22,964 nucleotides of DNA, from contig NW_003200561.1 of the NCBI RefSeq assembly GCF_000006405.1, positions 150,683 to 173,646 on the forward strand, written 5' to 3'. Both the position numbers and the translations under genes were made by a program. Source of the stretch: Perkinsus marinus ATCC 50983. Its lineage: Eukaryota > Perkinsozoa > Perkinsida > Perkinsidae. Every line of letters starts with the position of its first letter. Position 1 is the first letter of the stretch. This document shows positions 10,203-20,300 of the stretch, piece by piece. The notes beneath the pieces are model-generated. The model was not told the DNA's origin, searched no databases, and was given only the letters and a program-made list of their open reading frames with translations.

Positions 10203-13200
10203 TTACGACGACGTGAAGTTCCTCCGATAGGCGCCATCTGCCGCTGTCGATCGAGACACGTCAAATATACGGTCCAAGAGATCCGGGAGGAGCTTCGACG
10301 GCATCGGACAAACGTGGGAAGGTGCAGTTGGCTCGACAAGACTGTTCAGTGCACTCAACTGAAACAGAACACACTGCTATGAACTCCGACCGCGCGCCGT
10401 AAAATTATTACCACATTCACATTCTTGAGCATCTTATCGTCAGCGAGACTCCACTGGTCAACAGCATCAATGAGATCTTCAACCCCTTCTTGCTCTTCCT
10501 CCTCCTCCTCTTCTACTATCATCTTGCTGTCCTCCTCGACACCCGCCTCCTCCACGGGAGGCATAGACGTGTTAATCTCATTAACTCCTTCCACTGGGGA
10601 ATCAGGGTCTAGTTTCAGCACCTACAACGACCCTCACTGGGATGAACCCTTCCAAGCCCACCTTGCCAGACTGATCCCAGACTATAACAAGACCAGTACT
10701 GAGGACACATGAACTGACAGCAGATGCTGACAACGGCACACTCGACACCAGTTTCAATGCTGGTGCCGAGAAGCAGAGAACCTAGCGGAGATACCTCTTG
10801 ACAATGATTACGCACCGCTAATGCTGCTCACCTTGCGAGGACACGTGATGAACATCTTCTCCTTGCCTATCTGGGCCGACAGAGAGGAAGCCTTGCCATG
10901 AAAGGTGACGGTCTTGTCGGTCTTCAGTGTGAGTAGATCCACCGAGGTCAGGAGGGAAACTGATTCAATGTCAAGCACGGTAATACACATACACCTCCCC
11001 TACCCCCCTTAGATGCCGTCAGACAGTACAGTCGAGTGCCATACATATGCACTCCCTTCACAGGCATTGACATGTGCTGAAAATGAAGTCCATGTTGGCC
11101 ATCACGCGGTACGCCACTTACGATTCGACCAGCAGTGAGTTCTGTGTAGCTATCGAGGGACCATATAGTAACATAATTCCCAAAAGCCGCCACCAACACC
11201 TACAACAACGCCACAGTCCATCACCACTCACAACGCTCACAGACGCCCCTACCGAGCCGTCCTCATCACAGGTCATAGCCTGAGGGACAGTGTGGCCCCT
11301 CCAGCCCAATGAGGCCCTCAGATGCCACCTCCTATTGCTATTCTCACTGGCCTCATCCGGGGCTACCAGACCCCATATAGATACAGTTCCTGACATGCCA
11401 CTTAACACAGGCTCATGAATATACCAACTCACCGTCTCTCGAATAGGAGGCGAATAACTGTTCACTCTCAGACCCATCAGCAGCAGTTTCCGGCAGTTTC
11501 CGCGTTATAGGCAACAAGGCCGTAATGCGATCCTTATGTGGGGATACACAGACCTAGCAGCAGTCGATGCCAACAGCTCTACTCGAAAGCTGCTGTACTA
11601 CCGTGTGGAGCCTATTGCCCTTCCTATCCCAGAACTTCAACAGAGTCTCGTCGCCTTCACCATCGATAGCACTTGGACGATGCAGCGCTCCGACCAGCCA
11701 GGAACCATCGTTGCTACCACTACTGGCAGACACCACCTGACCGCAGTACTAAGAGGATACTGAGGGCCTTTCGAGGGTACCCAAGGAACTGGTGGAATCG
11801 CTCCTGTTTTGCTGCCGGTCTGCCACGCAGTAGTGACGAAGTTACGAGCAACCAATGGGACGATCTCGTCGGCCAAACGGAGCTCCGCTGCATCGAATAT
11901 CTAACCGTAGCAAGGCAATACTACATGGTATAATGCATCCCCTGGGGATAGAACCCACGACCTCTTCCGATGCACCAATGAAGCATGACCACTACACTAC
12001 CTGTACGTCAGTGAATGCTGGTGAGCTAACTAGAACAGCGTTGTCTTCCAGAGCAGTAAGCTGACAGCCGGAACTCGAAGACAGCATAGTCCCTCCGGCC
12101 GCCTTCCTCGACCCTTCCTCCACAGTAGCAGCAGCCTCCGTAGTGGCCATGCCGTATAGGGTACATTTCCTGTATGACCATAATCATGAACCGCTGTCCC
12201 TCCCGACCACTACAGTTGGTTGTTATTAACATCTACGATCGACACCGAGTTGGCCTTGCCGATGACAGCAACTAGCCCCTGCTTCGCCGGACCAACTGCC
12301 ATCTGTGCGGCTCCACTACGGGCTATGCGCGGCAGCACTCCTGGATGCCTTTGGGATGGCGATGTCCATTGACACAGCACCTGCGAGATGAGAAGGAGTA
12401 AACTAAATGTCATCATCATTATAACCTACAGCTTCCCCAGCGACCGATATAAGGACATCGCTAGCGCCAGCAAAGGCCAAGCCCTTGACAGGAGTACAGT
12501 GCCAGTGTTGCTCGCTCTTCACAGCCTCCCGTTCCCCAGACCCGGCGAGAGATCTGTTATCCTCACCCGAAAAGACATACCTACCACACTTCTCAGAAAT
12601 CATCCTAGCCTCTACCACTACTACCATCTCCTGATACGACCATTCTGATCACCGGTAGCGATATGCTCATCCGAGGGGTGAAAGGCCAGTGCCTATAGAC
12701 AAGAAATCAACAGCCTTCGCCGCCTTAGCCTCACAGTAAGTCTAGCAGATCCCCGTTGAAGCTGTCGCCATTCCCTCGTAACCTTTTCGTTGCGGCAATT
12801 GACCAACAACCGTCCAGCATGACCCCCAACCTAGAATGCATTGTAGAGGAGTAAACACCGGGTGCTACTTTGCTTACGATAGCGGCTGCGAACCGTCCAG
12901 AGGGTGACACTTGCATCGCATGAATACAACCAGCATAAACATGAGCATATCTGAAGAGTATCATCTCATTGCCATCGACAGCTCGCAGCCCCCCACTATA
13001 CTACACTTTGCCTGTGGATATATCAAACTCACAGAGAGTGCCCTTGGGGTAGGCGGCAGTAGCCCCTTCATCCTGTAAGACTACGAACCTGTTGGACAAG
13101 TCTCGATTAATAACAGCATTCTTGAAGCACCAACACCACATGTTTGCCTCCACAGACTACACAAGCGATCGATGATAAGCTCGCCAAAGCAGCGGTGAAC

Positions 13201-13715
13201 GATAAGGAGTTCAGATTCTATTATATAATTTACCCCTGTAGTGTACTACCAAACATTTCCAGTCTTGTCAGTGTCCATGAAGCGTATAGGCTTGGTAAGT
13301 TGATGGACCTTCGAGCTGACATCATCCTTCCAAATTCTTATAGTACCATCCAAGCTGCAACCTATTGCGAATTCCTATGAGAGGCTCCTTGTGCCGATTA
13401 GACTTACTGACTAGATCACCATCGGAGTTGAGGCAAAGATCAGTCACGGCATCTTCGTGGCCGCACAATGCTTTTACTAGTCGCTCAGCACTGAGGCTGT
13501 ACTTGAGTATCTCCTTTCCACTGCCACAATATAGATACCTACAAGGCAGGACTTCCACCATGTGAGCTACTGCTGGCGGCTTAGTACTTGCTATCCCGTG
13601 AGAACACTGGCTTCACTCTGGAAAGATCCCCCGATATGATCTCTGCCCGCAGAGAAGGAACGTCGGTAAGGTCAACCTTCTGAGGCTTTATTGTGCCGTC
13701 CGTCGCGGGACTCAT
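10203..13715 (-). CDS. WDR75: WDR75/UTP17-like WD40 protein of the small-subunit processome
   Basis: Minus-strand exons in coding order: 13588-13715, 13412-13538, 13250-13375, 13005-13088, 12878-12950, 12735-12830, 12625-12692, 12430-12580, 12214-12380, 12001-12169, 11781-11900, 11602-11736, 11433-11553, 11253-11389, 11122-11199, 11004-11076, 10832-10959, 10662-10781, 10412-10621 and 10203-10358. The product is 821 residues once one extra base in exon 3 is discounted, against 830 in human WDR75. Matching blocks include VFSRDSKYLYC, IGCSLDGTIRIW, HPSDEHIATGDQNGRIRRW, CDEDGS-VLVAAFGNYVTIW and VEPTAPSHVCPMPSKLL, in the order of the human protein. A Glu-rich acidic stretch lies near residue 730. 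In the family, WDR75/Utp17 is a double beta-propeller subunit of the UtpA (t-UTP) complex, which binds the 5' ETS of pre-rRNA in the nucleolus. Exon 3 is 126 nt; 125 would keep frame with its neighbours. Confidence 0.92.
11901..12000 (-). other. WDR75 intron 10 carrying a tRNA-like sequence
   Basis: This 100-bp intron is about twice the usual length here. On the gene's own strand it begins GTAGTGTAGTGG, which fits an A box (TAGTGTAGTGG), and then carries GGTTCTATCCC (11945-11955), one base off a B box. TGCATC and GATGCA within it can pair around the B-box segment. No full tRNA cloverleaf forms. The splice sites are well supported by the flanking protein alignment (FTDVQ before, IFDAAELRLADE after). 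Confidence 0.4.
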
Positions 13716-14324
13716 ACAATAACAACAAACAGATGCGCCTGATAGAACAACAGTTATCGGACAGGTGAGGCTGTGCGACACTGATGGTCACCGTCACGCG
13801 CCACGAAATTATGCCGGGTTCGAATCCCACACCAGTCACTACAATTTTTCAGCGATTAAAATAACCCCAATCCACACAAGACTAACATAGTGATAGTCCT
13901 CCTGAAGTACATCTTCTAAGAGGGCTTCCTATTCGCTAAAAGGCCCTGGGAATTCCCAAACACTCCTCAGACCCTTCGTTTCTATCCAAAGACTAAACGA
14001 ACAGCCGTCACTACACGAACAAAGATATTCGAGCGATTCATTTCCATGCCGAGACTGCCAGTGTGGCTACCTGCATGGTCCTCTCGGTGCCAAGGAGATC
14101 CCTGAGGTTTAGCATCTGTTTGACGTCGAGTAATTAGAGAAGCCCCGCGTGCACTCATTCTAGTGTAACAGTTTTAATGTACAAGAGGAGCCCTAGTGTA
14201 TGCAAAAATATCGACAGGTAAATGTGTGGACCTACACCGCTATTCATCCATCAAAAGTGACGTCTCGCATCCGGCAACAATACTCTCGTCATTAACCAGA
14301 GCAGTTATTTTACATCAGTATGAC
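13716..14324. other. Divergent intergenic region between WDR75 and the giant repeat gene
   Basis: These 609 bp must contain the 5' regions of two divergent genes. A perfect B-box consensus GGTTCGAATCC lies near 13828-13838 on the plus strand, followed by a T5 run at about 13855. The T stem has two mismatches and no matching acceptor strand is found, so I do not call a tRNA. The frame of the giant gene is open back to about 14196 but has no ATG before 14325. Confidence 0.45.
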
Positions 14325-14366
14325 ATGCTCCTATTTGGTATCGTTCTAGCTTGGTATAGCCACGCT
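14325..14366 (+). other. Probable signal peptide of the giant repeat protein
   Basis: The fourteen residues MLLFGIVLAWYSHA form a short hydrophobic core ending in the small-residue context SHA, directly before charged, polar sequence (DKLNEN). It lacks a basic n-region, so it is a weak but plausible signal peptide. It follows the first ATG in the frame, and the rest of the protein is hydrophilic. Confidence 0.55.
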
Positions 14367-17300
14367 GACAAGCTGAATGAGAATGTCAGCAGTGATGCAA
14401 TCACTGCAACAGGAATCAATAAGAAATGGAGTGCAAAGAATGAGTTGGACAAATCTGGTTCAAAAGGTGTATGGGACACGACAGCAACAACGCCACTTTC
14501 CCGCGCAGCCTGGGAACATTGGACAGCCAGTTCCCGAGCTCCCACAGTGGGTAGATCCAGTGCTTCGTCTGGATATACAACTAAAACAGTGGACCGAGGC
14601 TCCTGGAACGAGTGGATAGGTGGATCGATGGGTGAGGATATAGGTCAGACCGATCGGTGGACTAGAGCAGAATCACGAAGGCCTGAGGGACCCAATGAAA
14701 TCTGGTGGAAGGACTCTGCACAACCTGTAGAGGGAATTTCGAACCGATGGCAACGAGGAGATTTTCATGTTGGTGACTCATCTTTATACCGGAGCACGAA
14801 TGGATCCCTTGCTGTGGGGAGCAGCGCAAACTGGAGTATCGCAAACAATTCAGAATTAACTGGTTCAAGCTCGGCCTGGGATGGAACAGCCTCGGAAGTA
14901 GCGTCCTCTGCGCTTGGTCAGTGGTCGAGGAGTTCTCGAGTACCTCAGTCTGGGGAATCTTCCTCCTTTCACAATTCCAAGGCGGATACAAGCACAGGAG
15001 ACTTCGTAACATGGACGACCGCGGCATCGCTGCAGGCCACAGGCGATTCGCGCTCTTGGCATACTGGAGAGTCTGAGGGAGGAGCGGATCCCACTCTCGC
15101 AGCCAGGGATGAGTTTTGGTGGACACGAGGCCATCTGGCCTCGGGTGGTGCTTCGGATCTCTGGGATAGAGATCAATCGGATGAGCTATCTGGAGTCTCT
15201 GATGCACTTCAGAGTCGAGGCAAGACACTATCCGGAACGGGATCGAACACAGAATGGAGTGCTAGCAATACCGTTGAAGATTCTGGTTCGAGTTCGGCCT
15301 GGGATGGAACAGCAGCGGGAATATCATCGGCAGCGCTCGGACAATGGAAGAAAAGCTCGGAAATACCCCAATCTGGAGAATCTCTCCTACTTCACAGCTC
15401 CGTACGGGAGACAAGATCGGGATCATCTGCAACTTGGACAACTTCATCATCGGTTCAAGACGGAGGGCATACGCACGTTTGGAGGACTGGAAATCTCGAT
15501 AATCACGAGGAAGCCGCGGCAGCCGTGAGGAATGAGTTGTGGTGGAGAGCCACGGAGCAGGCCGTGGGAGGAACGGCTGATGTATGGCGCCGACATGGGA
15601 CGGATACCTTTTCCGGAAGCTCTATTACACTTCAGCAAGGGCATGATGTACTATACGAAGCAGGAGTGAACACGGAGTGGAGTACAAGCGATATCGTCGG
15701 GGCTAGCGGTTCAAGCTCGACCTGGGATGGAACAGCTTCAGAAGTGGCGGCCTCTGCGCTTGCTCAGTGGTCGAGGCGTTCTCGAGTACCTCAGTCTGGG
15801 GAATCTTCCTCCTTTCACAATTCCAAGGCGGATACAAGCTTAGGAAACTTCGTAACATGGACGACCGCGGCATCGGTGCAAGACACAGGCGACTCGCGCT
15901 CTTGGCATACTGGAGAGTCAAAGGGAGAGAAGGATCCCACGCTTTCAGCCAGGGATGAGATTTGGTGGAAAGAAGGCGACCAAGCTTCGGGTGGTGCTTC
16001 GGATCTCTGGGATAAAGATCAATCGGGTACGCTATCTGGAGTCTCTGATACACTTCAGAGTCAAGGCAAGACACTATCCGAAGCGGGATCGAACACAAAA
16101 TGGAGTGCTAGCAATGCTATTGGCGGTTCTGGTTTGAGTTCCGTCTGGGATGGAACAGCAGCGGGAATACCCTCTGCAGCACTCGAACAATGGGAGAAAA
16201 GTTCTGAAATACCCCAATCTGGAGAATCTCTCCTACTTCATAGCTCTCTGGCGAGACGAGATCGGGATCATCTGCAAGCTGGACAACTTCATCATCAGTA
16301 CGAGACGAAGGGCATTCGCGTGTTTGGACCACTCGAGAGTTCGGTGAGCACGAGAAAGTCCCCGATAGCACGAGGAATGAGTGGTGGTGGAGATCCGCAG
16401 AGCAGGCCGTGGGAGGAGCGGCTGATGTATGGCATCGAGATGGGACGGAAACCTTTTCCGGGAGCTCCGTCGCACTTCAGCAAGGGTACGATGCACCATA
16501 CGAAGCTGGAGTGAATACAGAATGGAGTACAAGCGACATCGTCGGGGCTAGCGGTTCAAGCTCGACCTGGGATGGAACAATCTCGGAAGTAGCGTCCTCT
16601 GCGCTTGGTCAGTGGTCGAGGAGTTCTCGAGTACCTCAGTCTGGGGAATCTTCCTCCTTTTACAATTCCAAGGCGGATACAAGCTTAGGAAACTTCGCAA
16701 CTTGGACGGCCGCAGCATCGGTGCAAGACACAGGCGATTCGCGCTCTTGGCATACAGGAGAGTTTGAGGGAGAAGCAGATCCCACTCTCGCAGCCAGGAA
16801 TGAGATTTGGTGGAAAGAAGACAACCACGCCTCGGGTGGTGCTTCGAATATCTGGGATAAAGATCAATCGGATACGCTATCTGGAGCCTCTGATGCACTT
16901 CAGAGTCAAGGCAAGACACTATCCGAAGCGGGATCGAACACAAGATGGAGTGCTAGCAATACTGTTGAAGATTCTGGGTCGACTTCCGTCTGGGATGAAA
17001 CAGCAGCGGGAATATCGTCGGCAGGGCTCGGACAATGGGACAAAAGTTCGGAAATACTCCAATCTGGAGAATCTGTCCTACTTCACAGCTCCGTACGGGA
17101 GACAAGATCGGGATCATCTGCAACTTGGACAACTTCATCATCGGTTCAAGACGGAGGGCATACGCACATTTGGAGGACTGAAGATCTCGATAATCACGAG
17201 GAAGCCCCGGCAGCCGTGAGGAATGAGTGGTGGTGGAGAGCCACAGAGCAGGTCGTGGGAGGAGCGGCTGATGTATGGCGCCGAGATGGGACGGATACCT

Positions 17301-20300
17301 TTTCCGGAAGCTCTATTACACTTCAGCAAGGGCACGATACGCCATACGAAGCAGGAGTGAACACGGAATGGAGTACAAGCGACATCGTCGGGGCTAGCGG
17401 TTCAAGCTCGACCTGGGATGGAACAGCTTCAGGTGTGGCGGCCTCTGCGCTCGGTCAGTGGTCGAGGAGTTCTCGGGTACCTCAGTCTGGAGAATCTTCT
17501 TCCTCTCACAATTCCAGGGCGGATACGAGCTCAGGAAACTTCGTAACATGGACGACCGCGGCATCGGTACAAGACACAGGCGATTCGCGCTCTTGGCATA
17601 CAGGAGAGTTTGAGGGAGAAGCGGATCCCACATCCGCAGCCAGGAATGAGATTTGGTGGAAAGAAGACAACCACGCCTCGGGTGGTGCTTCGAATCTCTG
17701 GGATAAAGATCAATCGGGTACGCTATCTGGAGTCTCTGATACACTTCAGAGTCTAGGCAAGACACTATCCGAAGCGGGATCGAACACAAAATGGAGTGCT
17801 AACAATGCTATTGGCGGTTCTGGTTTGAGTTCCGTCTGGGATGGAACAGCAGCGGGAGTACCCTCTGCAGCACTCGAACAATGGGAGAAAAGTTCTGAAA
17901 TACCCCAATCTGGCGAATCTCTCCTACTTCACAGCTCCGTAGGAGAGACAAGATCGGGATCATCTGCACCTTGGACAACTTCATCATCGGTTCAAGACGG
18001 AGGGCATACGAACGTTTGGAGGACTGGAAATCTCGATAATCACGAGGAAGCCCCGGCAGCCGTGAGGAATGAGTGGTGGTGGAGATCCGCAGAGCAGGCC
18101 GTGGGAGGAGCGGCTGATGTATGGCATCGAGATGAGACGGACACCTTTTCCGGGAGTTCCATTACACTTAAGCAAGGGCACGATGCAGCATACGAAGCAG
18201 GAGTGAACACCAAGTGGAGTACAAGCGATACCGGCGAGGTTAGCGGTTCAAGCTCGACCTGGGATGGATTAGCTTCAGAGATAGCGTCCTCTGCGCTTGG
18301 TCAGTGGTCGAGGAGTTCTCGGGTACCTCAGTCTGGGGAATCTTCTTCCTCTTACAATTCCAAGGCGGATACAAGCACAGGAGCCTTCGCAATGTGGACG
18401 ACCGCGGCATCGGTGCAAGACACAGGCGACTCGCGCTCTTGGCATACTGGAGAGTCAAAAAGAGAAAAGGATCCCACTCTCGCAGCCAAGAATGAGGCTT
18501 GGTGGAAACGAGGCGACCACCCCTCGGGTGGTACCTCGGATCTTTGGGATAGAGATCAGTCTGATGCGTTATTTGGAGTCTCTGATGCACTCCAGAGTCA
18601 AGACAAGACACTATCCGAAGCGGGATCAAACACAAAATGGAGTGCTAGCAGTACTATCGACGGTTCTGGTTCGAGTTCCGTCTGGGATGGAGCAGCAGCG
18701 GGAATTTCGTCTGCAGCGCTCGGACAATGGGAGAAAAGTTCAGAAACACCCCAATCGGGAGAATATCTTCTACTTCACAGTTCTCTGGCGGAGACGAGAT
18801 CGGGGTCATCTGCAAGCTGGACAATTTCATCTTCGGTCGAAGACGAAGGGCATTCGCGTGTTTGGACCACTCGAGAGTTCGGTGAGCACGAGAAAGTCCC
18901 CGATAGCACGAGGAATGAGTGGTGGTGGAGATCCACAGAGCAGGCCGTGGGAGGAGCGGCTGATGTATGGCATCGAGATGGGACGGATACCTTTTCCGGG
19001 AGCTCCGTCGCACTTCAGCAAGGGCACGATGCACCATACCGAGCTGGAGTGAACACAGAATGGAGTACAAGCGACGTCGTCGGGGCTAGCGGTTCAAGCT
19101 CGACCTGGGATGGAACAGTCTCGGAAGTAGCGTCCTCTGCGCTTGGTCAGTGGTCGAGGAGTTCTCGAGTACCTCAGTCTGGGGAATCTTCCTCCTTTCA
19201 CAATTCCAAGGCGGATACAAGCTTAGGAAACTTCGCAACATGGACGGCCGCAGCATCGGTGCAAGACACAGGCGACTCGCGCTCTTGGCATACAGGAGAG
19301 TCTAAGGGAGGAGCGGATCCCACTATCGCAGCCAGAAATGAGTTTTGGTGGACACAAGACAACCTGGACTCGGGTGGTGCTTCGGATCTCTGGGATAGAG
19401 AACAATCGGATGAGATATCTGGAGTCTCTGATGCACTTCAGAGTCGAGGCAAGACACTATCCGGAACGGGATCGAACACAAAATGGAGTGCTAGCAATAC
19501 TTTTGAAGATTCTGGTTCGAGTTCCGCCTGGGATGGAACAGCAGTGGGAATATCATCGGCAGGGCTCGGACGATGGGAGAAAAGTTCGGAAATACCGCAA
19601 TCTGGAGAATCTCTCCTACTTCACAGCTCCGTAAAAGAGACAAGATCGGGATCATCTGCAACTTGGACAACTTCATCATCGGTTCAAGACGGAGGGCATA
19701 CGCACGTTTGGAGGACTGGAAATCTCGATAATCACGAGAAAGCCCCGGTAGCCGTGAGGAATGAGTGGTGGTGGAGATCCGCAGAGCAGGCCGTGGGAGG
19801 AGCGGCTGATGTATGGCATCGAGATGAGACAGATACCTTTTCCGGGAGTTCCATTACACTTAAGCAAGGGCACGATGCGGCATACGAAGCAGGAGTGAAC
19901 ACCAAGTGGAGTACAAGCGATACCGGCGAGGCTAGCGGTTCAGGCTCGGCCTGGGATGGAACAGCCTCGGAAGTAGCGGCCTCTGCGCTTGGTCAGTGGT
20001 CGAGGAGTTCTCGAGTACCTCAGTCTGGGGAATCTTCTTCCTCTCACAATTCCAAGGCGGATACAAGCACAGGAGACTTCGCAATATGGACGACCGCGGC
20101 ATCGGTGCAAGACACAGGCGGCTCGCGCTCTTGGCATACAGGAGAGTCTGAAGGAGAAGCGTATCCCACTCTCGCAGCCAGAAATGAGTTTTGGTGGACA
20201 CAAGGCGACCATCCCTCTGGTGGTGTTTCGGATGTTTGGGACAGGGATCAATCCGATGCGCTATCTGGAGTCTCTGATGCACTTCAGAGTGAACGTAGGA

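Noticed and set aside
13778-13860. Possible tRNA on the plus strand with B box GGTTCGAATCC and T5 run
   Set aside because: The T stem has two mismatches and no 5' acceptor strand complementary to ACCAGTC was found.
18297-19052. 251-codon plus-strand ORF
   Set aside because: Wrong frame relative to the repeat coding frame, which stays open here; its length comes from the periodic sequence.
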